From NCBI RefSeq assembly GCF_006540305.1, contig NZ_BJOR01000001.1:4898001-4962000 (forward strand): 64,000 bases of DNA. The letters are read 5' to 3'. Positions 52,919 through 62,483 of this stretch are shown here, in pieces (positions within the stretch are counted from its first letter, which is position 1; each line of letters opens with the position of its first letter). The translations under genes were made by a program, and so were the position numbers. The notes beneath the pieces are model-generated. The model saw nothing but the letters and a program-made list of their open reading frames with translations, was not told where the DNA came from and made no database searches. This DNA is from Streptomyces sp. 6-11-2 (lineage in GTDB: Bacteria; Actinomycetota; Actinomycetes; Streptomycetales; Streptomycetaceae).

Positions 52919-53728
52919 ATGCGTGACCTCGGGGCCGGTTTCGCCCATCTCCTCAAAGGCCAGCGCTGGATGGCCCGGCACGGGCAGTCGTACCGCTTCG
53001 GACTGCTCCCGGGCCTGCTCACGCTGGTGCTGTACGCGGCGGCGCTCACCGCGCTCGCGCTGTGGGGCGGCGACGCCGTCACCTGGGCCACCCCCTTCGC
53101 CGACGACTGGCCGGGTCCCTGGACCGGTCTCTTCCGCGGCCTGCTCACCGCCGTGCTGTTCGCCCTGGGGCTGCTCCTCGCCGTGGTCACCTTCACCGCG
53201 GTCACCCTCCTGGTCGGCCAGCCCTTCTACGAGAGCCTGTCCGAGCAGGTGGACCGGGACGTGTCGCCCGACGGCACGGCGCCCGAGTCCGGCCTGCCGC
53301 TCTGGCGCGACCTGTGGATCTCGGCCCGCGACAGCCTGCGCATCGTCGTGCGGGCCGCGCTGTGGGGCGTACTGCTCTTCGCGCTGGGCTTCCTGCCGTT
53401 CGTCGGGCAGACGGTCGTGCCGGTGCTCGGCTTCTTCGTCACCGGCTTCTTCCTGACCGAGGAGCTCACCGCCGTCGCCCTCCAGCGCCGGGGCGTCGGG
53501 CTCGGCGACCGTCTGGCCCTCCTGCGCTCCCGCAAGCTGCTGGTCTGGGGCTTCGGCGCCCCGCTCGGCCTGGCCTTCCTGGTGCCGTTCGTGGCGGTGT
53601 TCCTGATGCCGGGCGCGGTCGCGGGCGCCACCCTGCTCGCCCGTGAGCTGCTGGACGAGGAGACCGGAGACGCGGTCACCCCCGTACCGCGGACGACGCC
53701 GCCGTCGCAGTCGGCGGCACCCGCCTGA
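52919..53728 (+). CDS. EI24/CysZ-like membrane protein
   Basis: The 269-aa protein begins MRDLGAGFAHLLKGQRWMARHG, then has about four to five membrane helices (GLLPGLLTLVLYAAALTALA, GLLTAVLFALGLLLAVVTF, AALWGVLLFALGFLPFVG, GFGAPLGLAFLVPFVAVFLM) and the motif VGQPFYESLSEQVD typical of the EI24 domain. CysZ imports sulfate; actinobacterial homologs are uncharacterised and no sulfate gene is near. The ATG at 52919 is favoured by the leaderless promoter. Confidence 0.82.
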   Translation: MRDLGAGFAHLLKGQRWMARHGQSYRFGLLPGLLTLVLYAAALTALALWGGDAVTWATPFADDWPGPWTGLFRGLLTAVLFALGLLLAVVTFTAVTLLVGQPFYESLSEQVDRDVSPDGTAPESGLPLWRDLWISARDSLRIVVRAALWGVLLFALGFLPFVGQTVVPVLGFFVTGFFLTEELTAVALQRRGVGLGDRLALLRSRKLLVWGFGAPLGLAFLVPFVAVFLMPGAVAGATLLARELLDEETGDAVTPVPRTTPPSQSAAPA

Positions 53729-53915
53729 CGCGGGGGCCGGGCACAGCCCGGCGAAGCCGCCCTCGTTTGTGAAGGGTTCGTACGAGATCGCGGCACAGTG
53801 CCCGATGACCGGCCGGCTTCTCCCCCCGGCGGTTAACGTCGGGTCCGGGCCGAGTCCGCCCACCGGCAGCCCCGGTCCGGGACCTGACCCCTGGGCCGGG
53901 GCTGGGCCGGCGCGT

Positions 53916-54911
53916 TCAGCGCGCCGAGAAGCCGTACACCGTGCGCGAGCGGAAGACCTCGCCGGGCCCGAGCTGGGTGCTCGGGAAGCCGGGGCGGTTG
54001 GGGGAGTCCGGGAAGTGCTGGGTCTCCAGGGCGATCCCGTCGCCCGGGGCGAAGGGCGCGGGGAGATGGTCCCCGGTGTAGAGCTGGAGGCCCGGCTCGG
54101 TCGTCGCCACCGTCAGGACCCGGCCGGACGCCGGATCGTGCAGCTCGGAGACCTCCACCGGCTCGTCCGTGACGCCCTTGTCGAGGACCAGGTTGTGGTC
54201 GTAGCCGGAGCCCACCTTCCGCGTCTGCCGGAAGTCGAAACGGGTGCCCGCCACCTCGTCGAGGGCACCGGTCGGGATCAGATCCGCGTCCACCGGCGTG
54301 TACCGGGAGGCGGCGAGCCGCAGTTCGTGCCCGCCCGCGTCGCCGAAGCCGCCGAGGTTCCAGTACGAGTGGCTGGTGAGGTTGACGACGGTCGGCGCGT
54401 CCGTGACCGCCGTGTAGGCGATGTGCAGGGCGCCCGCCTCGTCCAGGGTGTACGTCACCGAGACCTCCAGGCGGCCCGGGAAGCCCTCCTCGCCGTGCGG
54501 ACTGACCCGGCTGAGCCGCACGCCGTGCTCGACCGGCGCCGCCTCCCACATCCGCTTGTCGAAGCCGCCGTCACCGCCGTGCAGCGAGTTGCCGCCCTCG
54601 TTCTGCTCCAGCGCGTACGTCCGCCCGTCCAGCGGGAAGCGGCCCCCGGCGATCCGGTTGGCGTACCGCCCGATCAGCGCGCCGAGGAACGGCTCGGGGT
54701 GGGCCAGATAGCCGTCCAGGCCGGAGAAGCCCAGCACGACGTCCGCGGTGCGCCCGTCCCGGTCCGGGACCTCCACCGACTGCACGGTCCCGCCGTAGGA
54801 CAGCACCCGTACCCGCACCCCGGCCCGCTCCAGCGTCCAGCGGTGCACCTCGGTGCCGTCGGCCAGAGTGCCGAAGGGTTCGCTCACGGGGTCGCTCGTG
54901 GGGTCGCTCAT
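53916..54911 (-). CDS. galM: Aldose 1-epimerase (galactose mutarotase)
   Basis: The 331-aa cytoplasmic enzyme interconverts alpha and beta sugar anomers. Motifs: LIGRYANRIAGGRF, NSLHGGDGGFDKRMW (first His), NLTSHSYWNLGG (catalytic His), and IALETQHFPDSPNRP (catalytic Glu). Length is normal. The ATG at 54911 begins a Pro/Ser/Asp-rich leader. It stands alone, but a mutarotase fits with GH35 beta-galactosidase and the sugar importer in the same window. Confidence 0.93.
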   Translation of the reverse strand: MSDPTSDPVSEPFGTLADGTEVHRWTLERAGVRVRVLSYGGTVQSVEVPDRDGRTADVVLGFSGLDGYLAHPEPFLGALIGRYANRIAGGRFPLDGRTYALEQNEGGNSLHGGDGGFDKRMWEAAPVEHGVRLSRVSPHGEEGFPGRLEVSVTYTLDEAGALHIAYTAVTDAPTVVNLTSHSYWNLGGFGDAGGHELRLAASRYTPVDADLIPTGALDEVAGTRFDFRQTRKVGSGYDHNLVLDKGVTDEPVEVSELHDPASGRVLTVATTEPGLQLYTGDHLPAPFAPGDGIALETQHFPDSPNRPGFPSTQLGPGEVFRSRTVYGFSAR

Positions 54912-54987
54912 GGGGAAACCCTAAGTCCTGTCGTCAGGGGCATTCCGGCGGCTCCGCAGGGGCTCCGCGGGGGTCTTCAAGGGCCTT

Positions 54988-55869
54988 TCAGGGGGTCTTC
55001 GCGGTGACGGTCCGGTAGGCGATCTCGGCGATCCGGGCCTGGCCGTCGCGGCTCGGGTGGAACCAGTCCCAGTGGCTCAGCTGGTCGGTGCCGAAGCGGT
55101 AGTCGAAGACCGCGTTGTTGTCGAAGCGGCAGCGGTGGTCCTTCGCGCAGACCTCCTTCAGCACCTCGTTGTACGCCCGCACCCGGGCCTGCACCGTGTC
55201 GCGCCGTTTGGTGGCCGCCGCGTCCAGCGCGTCGGCGTCGCCCAGCATGGAGGGGCAGATGCCGAGCTTCCAGATCTGCTTGCCCAGCGCGTTCGTACGG
55301 CCCTCGGACCACAGCCGCTTCAGATCCGGCACGCTGGAGACGTACACCTGTGTCTTGGGCAGGGCTTGACGCAGTGTGTCCATCGCGGCCTCGAACTCGG
55401 CCCGGAAGACCGACACCGGCGTCATCGTGTCCAGGGAGTCCCGGCAGGCGTCGTTCGCGCCGGCCATGACGGTCACCAACTGCGGCTTCTTCCGCACGGC
55501 CTGCGCCATCTGGCCGTTCAGCTCGGCCATCCGGGACCCGGTCACCGCGAAGTTCCAGCTGCGCTGGGCCGCCCCGGTCAACCCGAGCAACCGCACCGCC
55601 AGGCTGTTGACCGACGCGTCGCTGCCCGTCGCCCAGGACGCCTCCGGGCAGTCCGTGAGCACCATGCAGGAGTCGAAGCCGCGGGTGATGGAGTCGCCGA
55701 CCGCGGCGATCGAGTCCGGGCTGGTGTTCCAGACGGGTGGCGGTGCCGCAGACGGGCGGGAGGCTCCGGTTCCGGCCTCCAGTCCGACGGCCTTGCAGCC
55801 CGCGGTGGCCAGTACGGCCGCCGCCACGACGGCGTGAGCGGCCCGGGTACGGTGAAGTTGTTTCCGCAT
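54988..55869 (-). CDS. SGNH/GDSL hydrolase lipoprotein
   Basis: The 293-aa protein has a lipoprotein signal (VLATAGC, Cys about residue 25), then an SGNH fold: block I AVGDSITRGFD (Ser), block III VMAGANDAC (Asn), and block V DWFHPS (Asp, His). Several Cys pairs (SCMVLTDC, GICPS, CAKDHRC) suggest disulfides, as in secreted streptomycete lipases. Substrate is probably an ester on a lipid or polysaccharide. The ATG at 55869 has GAGGGGA upstream. It is divergent from the DUF3145 gene. Confidence 0.88.
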   Translation of the reverse strand: MRKQLHRTRAAHAVVAAAVLATAGCKAVGLEAGTGASRPSAAPPPVWNTSPDSIAAVGDSITRGFDSCMVLTDCPEASWATGSDASVNSLAVRLLGLTGAAQRSWNFAVTGSRMAELNGQMAQAVRKKPQLVTVMAGANDACRDSLDTMTPVSVFRAEFEAAMDTLRQALPKTQVYVSSVPDLKRLWSEGRTNALGKQIWKLGICPSMLGDADALDAAATKRRDTVQARVRAYNEVLKEVCAKDHRCRFDNNAVFDYRFGTDQLSHWDWFHPSRDGQARIAEIAYRTVTAKTP

Positions 55870-56125
55870 GCCCTGGTGTTCCCCTCGGTCGTCGTGAAGT
55901 GCTTCCCTCCATGAGAACGCGTGAGGGTTCCCGCCCCCACTCGAGTGGGGGGCTCGCACCCGTACAAGCGTCCCCCTGGGTGAATGGAGGGCGTTTCCTG
56001 GCACCGGGACCGACGGTACGTCACACTCCTTGCCCCGTCTCACGGTAGCCTCGCCATCAACGTGGCCTCACACGCCACCGCTGTCCGCCCGCCCGCACCA
56101 TGTCCCGCTCTGTCCGGAGGTCCCG

Positions 56126-56620
56126 GTGACGACACGTGGAGTTCTGTACGTGCACTCCGCGCCGCGCGCGCTGTGCCCGCACGTCGAGTGGGCCGTCGCC
56201 GGGGTGCTCGGTACGCGCGTCAGCCTGGACTGGATCCGGCAGCCCGCCGCGCCCGGCACCTGGCGCTCGGAGTTCTCCTGGCAGGGCCAGCCCGGCACCG
56301 CCTCCAAACTCGCCTCCGCGCTGCGCGGCTGGCAGTTGCTGCGCTTCGAGGTCACCGCCGAGCCCTGCCCCACCGCCGAGGGCGAGCGCTACAGCTGCAC
56401 TCCCGACCTCGGTATCTTCCACGCCGTCACCGGCATCCACGGCGACATCCTCATCCCCGAGGACCGGCTGCGCGCCGCCCTGCTGCGCTCCCAGCGCGGC
56501 GAGACCGACCTGGAGGCCGAACTCGCCAAGCTCCTGGGCAAGCCCTGGGACGACGAGTTGGAGCCGTTCCGCTATGCGGGTGAAGGCGCCCCCGTGCGCT
56601 GGCTGCACCAGGTGGTCTGA
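56126..56620 (+). CDS. DUF3145-family protein
   Basis: The 164-aa soluble protein starts TTRGVLYVHSAPRALCPHVEWAV and has WQGQPGTASKLASALRGW and CTPDLGIFHAVTGIHGDILI, the pattern of the actinobacterial DUF3145 family, usually found beside the fab cluster. No function is known. The GTG at 56126 has GGAGG six bases upstream; the frame extends to 56030 without a site. It converges on fabF with a strong terminator between. Confidence 0.88.
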   Translation: MTTRGVLYVHSAPRALCPHVEWAVAGVLGTRVSLDWIRQPAAPGTWRSEFSWQGQPGTASKLASALRGWQLLRFEVTAEPCPTAEGERYSCTPDLGIFHAVTGIHGDILIPEDRLRAALLRSQRGETDLEAELAKLLGKPWDDELEPFRYAGEGAPVRWLHQVV

Positions 56621-56665
56621 CGGCTTCAGGATCCGGCCGCTCCGGAGTACGACCGCTTGCGGAAC

Positions 56666-56702
56666 CCGAAGGGCCCCCACCGATTCGGTGGGGGCCCTTC
56701 GG
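56666..56702. terminator. Bidirectional terminator between DUF3145 gene and fabF
   Basis: A 17-bp perfect stem beginning CCGAAGGGCCCCCACCG with an ATT loop. It lies between convergent genes and can end both transcripts. Confidence 0.9.
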
Positions 56703-56722
56703 ACATCCGGTGCCGGGGGTTC

Positions 56723-57994
56723 TCAGACCGTCCGGAACGCCAGCACCACGTTGTGCCCGCCGAAGCCGAACGAGTCGTTCAGCGCGGCGATACGGCCCTC
56801 GGCGGGCAGCTTGCGCGCCTCCCCGCGGACCACGTCCGCGTTCGCCTCGGCCTCGGGGTCGATGTTCTCGACGTTGATGGTCGGCGGAGCCACCCGGTGG
56901 TACAGCGCCAGCACGGTCGCCACCGACTCCACACCGCCCGCGCCACCGAGCAGGTGACCGATCATCGACTTGGTCGCGGAGACCGCGATGTGGTCGGCGT
57001 GGTCGCCGAAGACCTTGCGCAGCGCCTTCAGCTCGGCGATGTCACCCGCCGGCGTCGAGGTGGCGTGCGCGTTCACGTGCACGATCTCCGCCGGGTCCAG
57101 GTCGGTGCTGTCGAGCAGGTGCTGCAGGGCGTGCGAGATGCCCCGGCCCTCCGGCTCGGGCTGGACGATGTCGTGGGAGTCGGCGGAGATGCCCTGGCCG
57201 ACCGCCTCCGCGTAGACGCGGGCACCGCGCTTGGCGGCGTGCTCGGCGGACTCCAGGACGAGCACACCCGCGCCCTCGCCGAGGACGAAGCCGTCCCGGT
57301 CGACGTCGTAGGGGCGCGAGGCGCCCTCGGGGTCCTCGTTGTTCTTCGACATCGCCATCATGTTGCCGAACGCGGCGATGGGCAGCGGGTGGATCGCCGC
57401 CTCCGTACCGCCGGCGACGACCACGTCGGCACGGCCGGTGCGGATCATCTCGATGGCGTAGCCGATGGCCTCGGCACCCGAGGCACACGCCGAGACCGGC
57501 GTGTGCACGCCCGCGCGGGCGCCCACGAGCAGGCCCACGTTGGCCGAGGGGCCGTTCGGCATCAGCATGGGGACGGTGTGCGGGGAGACGCGGCGGACGC
57601 CCTTCTCCTTCAGCACGTCGTACTGGTCCAGCAGGGTGGTCACGCCGCCGATGCCGGAGGCGACGACCGTGCCGAGCCGGTCCGGGTCGACGGAGCCGTC
57701 CTCACCGGCCTTGCCGGTGAAACCGGCGTCCTTCCAGGCCTCCTGGGCCGCGATCAGCGCGAACTGCGCCGAGCGGTCCAGACGGCGAGCCTGCGGCCGC
57801 GGGATGACCTCGGTCGGCTCCACGGCCACCGGAGCGGCGATACGGACGGCCTGGTCGGCCGCCCACTCCTGGGTCAGGGGCTTCACGCCGGACTTGCCGG
57901 CGACCAGGCCCTCCCACGTAGAGGCTACGTCGCCACCCAGCGGTGTGGTTGCGCCGATACCGGTGACGACCACGGTGCGATTGGTCGAGCTCAC
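56723..57994 (-). CDS. fabF: Beta-ketoacyl-ACP synthase II
   Basis: FabF extends acyl-ACP with malonyl-ACP. The 423-aa protein has the catalytic C170 (TPVSACASGAEAI), His in HVNAHATSTPAGD and His in GHLLGGAGG, at KAS I/II positions. The GTG at 57994 (SSTNRTVVVTG) has GGAG eleven bases upstream. It is the last gene of the fabD-fabH-acpP-fabF operon, 86 bases after acpP, and ends at the shared terminator. Confidence 0.97.
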   Translation of the reverse strand: MSSTNRTVVVTGIGATTPLGGDVASTWEGLVAGKSGVKPLTQEWAADQAVRIAAPVAVEPTEVIPRPQARRLDRSAQFALIAAQEAWKDAGFTGKAGEDGSVDPDRLGTVVASGIGGVTTLLDQYDVLKEKGVRRVSPHTVPMLMPNGPSANVGLLVGARAGVHTPVSACASGAEAIGYAIEMIRTGRADVVVAGGTEAAIHPLPIAAFGNMMAMSKNNEDPEGASRPYDVDRDGFVLGEGAGVLVLESAEHAAKRGARVYAEAVGQGISADSHDIVQPEPEGRGISHALQHLLDSTDLDPAEIVHVNAHATSTPAGDIAELKALRKVFGDHADHIAVSATKSMIGHLLGGAGGVESVATVLALYHRVAPPTINVENIDPEAEANADVVRGEARKLPAEGRIAALNDSFGFGGHNVVLAFRTV

Positions 57995-58080
57995 GGGAAT
58001 TCTTTCTCCAACGGAACGAGGATTCGTACGGCGCCACCGCCGGGTGGCGGGGCAGTCAGCCCAAGGCTGTGATCGGTCGA

Positions 58081-58329
58081 TCAGTCCTGGTGCTTGAGGA
58101 TGTAGTCGGTCGCGTCGCCGACCGTCTTGAGGTTCTTGACGTCCTCGTCGGGGATCTTGACGTCGAAGCGCTCTTCGGCGGCGACGACGACCTCGACCAT
58201 GGACAGCGAGTCGACGTCCAGGTCGTCGGTGAAGGACTTGTCCAGCTGGACGTCCTCGACCGGGATCCCGGCGATCTCGTTCACGATCTCCGCGAGACCG
58301 GCGACGATCTCTTCCTGAGTGGCGGCCAT
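58081..58329 (-). CDS. acpP: Acyl carrier protein
   Basis: The 82-aa acidic ACP carries growing acyl chains on phosphopantetheine attached to S41 in DDLDVDSLSMVEV. The four-helix pattern is typical. The ATG at 58329 has GGAG eight bases upstream. It lies between fabH and fabF, as in other streptomycetes; 100 bases separate it from fabH. Confidence 0.97.
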   Translation of the reverse strand: MAATQEEIVAGLAEIVNEIAGIPVEDVQLDKSFTDDLDVDSLSMVEVVVAAEERFDVKIPDEDVKNLKTVGDATDYILKHQD

Positions 58330-58429
58330 GTCGGCGCTCCTTCGTAGTTTTCCAGAGGGTGTGGCGCCCACCGCGTCAGCGGCAGGGTTGTGCGGTCCCG
58401 CACCGGAAGCATGATCCGGCACGGAGTGC

Positions 58430-59461
58430 CTAGGGGAGGGTAACGACCGTCGCGGCGTACACGAGACCCGCCCCGAAGCCGATGACGAGCGCGGTGTCGC
58501 CGCTCTTCGCCTCGCCGGTCGCCAGGAGCCGCTCCATCGCGAGCGGGATCGAGGCGGCCGAGGTGTTGCCGGTGGTGCGGATGTCACGGGCGACCGTGAC
58601 GTGCTCCGGCAGCTTGAGCGTCTTCACCATCGAGTCGATGATCCGCACGTTGGCCTGGTGCGGGATGAAGACGTCCAGTTCGTCCGGGGTGATCCCGGCC
58701 GCGTCCAGCGCCTGCTGGGCGACCTTCGCCATCTCGAACACGGCCCAGCGGAACACCGCCTGGCCCTCCTGCGTGATCGCGGGGAACTTGACGTTGCCCT
58801 CGCTGTCGACGGGGAGTTCGGACACGTCGCCGATCCGGAAGCGGTCCCACGGCACGGTCTGCTTGATGGTCTCGGCCTTGTCACCCTCCGAGCCCCACAC
58901 GGTCGGGCCGATCGCGGGCTCCTGCGAGGGGCCGACCACGACCGCGCCGGCTCCGTCGCCGAAGAGGAAGGCCGTGGCCCGGTCCTCCAGGTCGGTCAGG
59001 TCGGAGAGCCGCTCCACCCCGATGACCAGCACGTACTCCGCCGAACCCTCGACGACCAGGCCCTTGGCCAGGGTGAGGCCGTAGCCGAAGCCGGCGCAGC
59101 CCGCCGAGATGTCGAAGGCGGCCGCCTTGTTCGTGCCGAGCTTGTCCGCGATCTCGGTGGCGACGGCCGGGGTCTGGCTGAAGTGCGAGACCGTCGAGAC
59201 GACCACCGCGCCGATCCGGGAGGCGTCGATCCCGGCGTCCGCGATCGCCTTGCCGGAGGCCTCGATCGACATCGCCGCGACGGTCTCCTCGGGCGACGCC
59301 CAGTGCCGGGTCTCGATGCCCGAGCGCGAGCGGATCCACTCGTCGGACGAGTCGATCCGCTCAAGGATCACCTCGTTGGGCACCACGCGTGTGGGCCGGT
59401 AGCCACCCACACCGAGGATGCGCGCATACGGGGCACCCTTGCTGGGCTTGATCTTCGACAT
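58430..59461 (-). CDS. fabH: Beta-ketoacyl-ACP synthase III
   Basis: FabH starts fatty acid chains by condensing an acyl-CoA (often branched in streptomycetes) with malonyl-ACP. The 343-aa protein has C122 (ISAGCAGFGYG), His in PHQANVRI and Asn in TGNTSAAS, the Cys-His-Asn triad. The ATG has GGAG ten bases upstream. It follows fabD by 21 bases. Confidence 0.97.
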   Translation of the reverse strand: MSKIKPSKGAPYARILGVGGYRPTRVVPNEVILERIDSSDEWIRSRSGIETRHWASPEETVAAMSIEASGKAIADAGIDASRIGAVVVSTVSHFSQTPAVATEIADKLGTNKAAAFDISAGCAGFGYGLTLAKGLVVEGSAEYVLVIGVERLSDLTDLEDRATAFLFGDGAGAVVVGPSQEPAIGPTVWGSEGDKAETIKQTVPWDRFRIGDVSELPVDSEGNVKFPAITQEGQAVFRWAVFEMAKVAQQALDAAGITPDELDVFIPHQANVRIIDSMVKTLKLPEHVTVARDIRTTGNTSAASIPLAMERLLATGEAKSGDTALVIGFGAGLVYAATVVTLP

Positions 59462-59482
59462 GCTCGTCGGCTCCTTAAGGCG

Positions 59483-60406
59483 TCAGGCGCTCGCGTGCTC
59501 GGCGATGAGCTCGCGGGCCGCGTCGAGGTCGTCGGGGGTCTTCAGCGCCAGCGTCTTCACGCCGGGCAGCGCGCGCTTGGCCAGGCCGATCAGGGTGCCG
59601 CCGGGGCACACCTCGATCAGGGCGGTGGCGCCGAGCTCCTTGAAGGTCTCCATGCACAGGTCCCAGCGGACCGGGTTGGCGACCTGCCCGACCAGCCGCT
59701 CGACGACCTCGTCGCCGCTGTGCACGGCCCGGCCGTCCTTGTTGGAGACGTAGGTGACCTTCGGGTCGACGGGCGAGAGCGACTTGGCGGCCTCCGCCAG
59801 CTTCTCGACCGCGGGGGCCATGTGGTGCGTGTGGAAGGCACCGGCCACCTTCAGCGGGACGACCTTGCGCACGCCCTCGGGCTTGTCCTCGTTCAGCGCG
59901 GCGAGCTGCTCCATGGTGCCGGCGGCCACGATCTGGCCCGCGCCGTTGACGTTCGCCGGGGTCAGGCCCAGCTTGGCCAGGTGTGCGGCGGACACCTCCG
60001 GGTCGCCGCCCAGCAGCGCGGACATGCCCGTCTCGGTGATCGCGGCGGCCTCGGCCATGGCCTGGCCCCGGCGGCGGACCAGGGTCAGCGCGGCGGTGTC
60101 CTCCAGGACGCCCGCGAAGGCGGCGGCGGTGATCTCGCCGACACTGTGGCCGGCGACCACGTCCGCGCCGGTGTCACCCAGTGCCGCGGCCGACAGGAGC
60201 CCGGCGGCGACCAGCAGCGGCTGGGCCACCGCGGTGTCGCGGATCGCGTCCGCGTCGGCCTGCGTGCCGTAGTGCACGAGGTCCAGGCCGATGACGTCGG
60301 ACCAGGCGGCCACACGGTCGGCGGCGCCGGGCAGTTCGAGCCAGGGAGTCAGGAAGCCGGGCGTCTGGGCGCCTTGGCCGGGAGCGACGAGTACGAGCAC
60401 TCTCAC
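59483..60406 (-). CDS. fabD: Malonyl-CoA:ACP transacylase
   Basis: FabD loads malonate onto ACP. The 307-aa protein has VLVAPGQGAQTPGF at the N-terminus, S88 in AGHSVGEITA and His in AGAFHTHHM, the Ser-His dyad. I chose the GTG at 60406 (RVLVLVAPG); a second GTG two codons later is possible. The frame extends to 60577 through the operator and into fasR. First gene of the fab operon; the candidate FasR site is 61-81 bases upstream. Confidence 0.95.
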   Translation of the reverse strand: MRVLVLVAPGQGAQTPGFLTPWLELPGAADRVAAWSDVIGLDLVHYGTQADADAIRDTAVAQPLLVAAGLLSAAALGDTGADVVAGHSVGEITAAAFAGVLEDTAALTLVRRRGQAMAEAAAITETGMSALLGGDPEVSAAHLAKLGLTPANVNGAGQIVAAGTMEQLAALNEDKPEGVRKVVPLKVAGAFHTHHMAPAVEKLAEAAKSLSPVDPKVTYVSNKDGRAVHSGDEVVERLVGQVANPVRWDLCMETFKELGATALIEVCPGGTLIGLAKRALPGVKTLALKTPDDLDAARELIAEHASA

Positions 60407-60466
60407 ACTCTCTCTTGGGGACGGCCGCGGCCGCCCGTGGGGACAGGGACGAAGAACGGCAGGGGG

Positions 60467-60487
60467 TTTTGTGGGCCCCCGACAAAA
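60467..60487. promoter_or_regulatory. Candidate FasR operator upstream of fabD
   Basis: TTTTGT and ACAAAA, an exact inverted repeat with nine bases between, lie in the 83-base gap between fasR and fabD, directly after the fasR stop. These short A/T arms stand out in the GC-rich context. FasR of S. coelicolor is known to bind the fabDHPF promoter. Confidence 0.6.
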
Positions 60488-60489
60488 GC

Positions 60490-61695
60490 CTAGGCCTGGG
60501 GATCTCCGTCGGCCAGACGCCCCAGGATCAGTGCGATCCGCAGGGTGAACGCGGATCGTACATCGGAGGGTGACCAACCGGTGACGTCAGTCACACGTCG
60601 GAGCCGGTAGCGCACGGTGTTCGGGTGAACGAAGAGCATTCTGGCCGCGCCTTCCAGACTGCTCGCCTGCTCCAGATAGACGCTGAGAGTTTCGAGCAGC
60701 GCGGAGCCGGCCTCCTCCAGCGGTCTGTAGATCTCCTCTACCAACTGCTCCCGCGCGCCCGGGTCACCGGCGATGGCGCGCTCCGGCAGCAGATCGTCCG
60801 CCAGCACCGGCCGCGGGGCGTCCTGCCAGGCGGAACACGCCTTGAGCCCGGCCGCGGCGGCCTGCGCGGACCGGGTCGCGGCCAGCAGATCCGGCACCAC
60901 CGGCCCGGCGACGACCGGGCCGGCGGCGAAGGGCCCGATCAGCGACTTGGCCACCGCCAGCGGGTTGTCGCTCCCGCCCGCGATGACGACCAGCCGGTCC
61001 CCGAGCACGCCGGTGAGCACCTGGAGCTTGGCGTGCCGGGCGGCCCGCCGGATGGCCTCCACGGTCAGCTCGGAGTCCCCGTCGGGCGCGGTCCCGAGCA
61101 CCACGCACACGTGTTCGGGGGAGTTCCAGCCCAGGGCGGCGGCCCGCGACACGGCCCCCTCGTCGGCCTCCCCGCTGAGCACCGCGTTGACGACCAGGGA
61201 CTCCAGCCGGGCGTCCCAGGCACCGCGTGCCTCGGCGGCCTGCGCGTAGACCTGGGCGGTGGCGAAGGCGATCTCGCGGGCGTAGACGAGCAGCGCCTCC
61301 CGGAGCACGGCCTCGTCCCCCGGCGCCGCCACCTCGTCGATGGCCGACTCCATGACCTCGATCGTGGTGCGCACCATCTCCACGGTCTGCCGCAGTGTGA
61401 TCGCCCGCGTCAGCTCGCGCGGCGCGGTCCCGAACACATCGGTGGAGATCGCCTGGGGCGCGTCCGGGTGCCGGAACCACTCGGTGAAGGCGGCGATGCC
61501 CGCCTGGGCGACCAGCCCGATCCACGAACGGTTCTCCGGGGGCATCGCCCGGTACCACGGCAGCGTCTCGTCCATCCGCGCGATCGCCTGCGCGGCCAGC
61601 GACCCGGAGGACTTCTCCAGTCTTTTCAGGGTCGCGGAATGCGGATGGACGGAGTGGGCTGCGGCTTCGGCCTGGCGGGATTCGGGTTCGGGCAC
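60490..61695 (-). CDS. fasR: FasR-like transcriptional activator (PucR/CdaR type)
   Basis: The 401-aa protein has a long N-terminal region, a GGDEF-like middle part and a C-terminal HTH_30 domain (ASSLEGAARMLFVHPNTVRYRLRRV). S. coelicolor FasR (SCO2386 from memory) activates the fab operon and lies directly upstream, as here. The start at 61695 is an in-frame start before MPEPESRQAEAA without a strong site. It is divergent from the pirin-like gene. Confidence 0.9.
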   Translation of the reverse strand: MPEPESRQAEAAAHSVHPHSATLKRLEKSSGSLAAQAIARMDETLPWYRAMPPENRSWIGLVAQAGIAAFTEWFRHPDAPQAISTDVFGTAPRELTRAITLRQTVEMVRTTIEVMESAIDEVAAPGDEAVLREALLVYAREIAFATAQVYAQAAEARGAWDARLESLVVNAVLSGEADEGAVSRAAALGWNSPEHVCVVLGTAPDGDSELTVEAIRRAARHAKLQVLTGVLGDRLVVIAGGSDNPLAVAKSLIGPFAAGPVVAGPVVPDLLAATRSAQAAAAGLKACSAWQDAPRPVLADDLLPERAIAGDPGAREQLVEEIYRPLEEAGSALLETLSVYLEQASSLEGAARMLFVHPNTVRYRLRRVTDVTGWSPSDVRSAFTLRIALILGRLADGDPQA

Positions 61696-61790
61696 GGGGA
61701 CAAGACTGCCTCATCCGGACGTGCGTGCGTGTCGCCGGGTCGGGCCTGGGCTGCTCCGGCCCGTCACGGCCGGGCACTACGGTGGTCCGC

Positions 61791-62453
61791 GTGACGACGG
61801 AAGTACGGCGCGCGGCAGAGCGCTACGAGGGCGGCGAGCCGGCCGCCGGAATCACCTCCCGGCACGCCTTTTCCTTCGGCCCGCACTACGATCCGGACAA
61901 CCTCCGCTTCGGCGTGATGATCGCCTGCAACGAGGAACACCTGGCCCCCGGTGCCGGTTTCGACGAGCACCGGCACAGCCACACCGAGATCGTCACGTGG
62001 GTCGTCGAGGGCGAGCTGACCCACCGCGACTCCACGGGCCATGAGACGGTGGTCCGCCCCGGCGACGTACAGCGCCTGAGCTCGGCGGGCGGCGTCCACC
62101 ACGTGGAACGCAACGCGGGCCCCATCCCCCTGACCTTCGTCCAGACCTGGCTGGCCCCCCTGGAACCCGGCGGCACCCCCTGCTACGAACTCGTCCACGG
62201 CATCGCCGACTCCACCCCCTACGCCGTCCCGGAGGCCGGCGCCATGCTCCACGTACGCCGCCTCGCCCCGACCGAACGAACGGCGATCCCGGACGCGCCG
62301 TATGTGTACGTCCACGTCGTACGCGGCGAAGTACGCCTGGGCGCCGCCCGGCTGGGCCCAGGAGACGCGGCCCGCATCACGTCCGCCAGGGACATGGAGA
62401 CGCTGGCACTGACGAACGCGGAACTGCTGATGTGGGAGATGGCGGCCCACTGA
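61791..62453 (+). CDS. Pirin-like cupin protein
   Basis: The 220-aa protein has the pirin N-terminal cupin: HYDPDNLRFGVMIACNEEHLAPGAGFDEHRHSH with the metal-binding His pair, then TEIVTWVVEGELTHRDSTG. Some pirins are quercetinases, others regulatory; activity is not predictable. The GTG at 61791 is preceded by TACGGT at leaderless distance and has no ribosome site. The neighbouring GNAT gene is convergent. Confidence 0.85.
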   Translation: MTTEVRRAAERYEGGEPAAGITSRHAFSFGPHYDPDNLRFGVMIACNEEHLAPGAGFDEHRHSHTEIVTWVVEGELTHRDSTGHETVVRPGDVQRLSSAGGVHHVERNAGPIPLTFVQTWLAPLEPGGTPCYELVHGIADSTPYAVPEAGAMLHVRRLAPTERTAIPDAPYVYVHVVRGEVRLGAARLGPGDAARITSARDMETLALTNAELLMWEMAAH

Positions 62454-62483
62454 CGCCGTGAACGGCGTCGACGCCCGGCCCCG

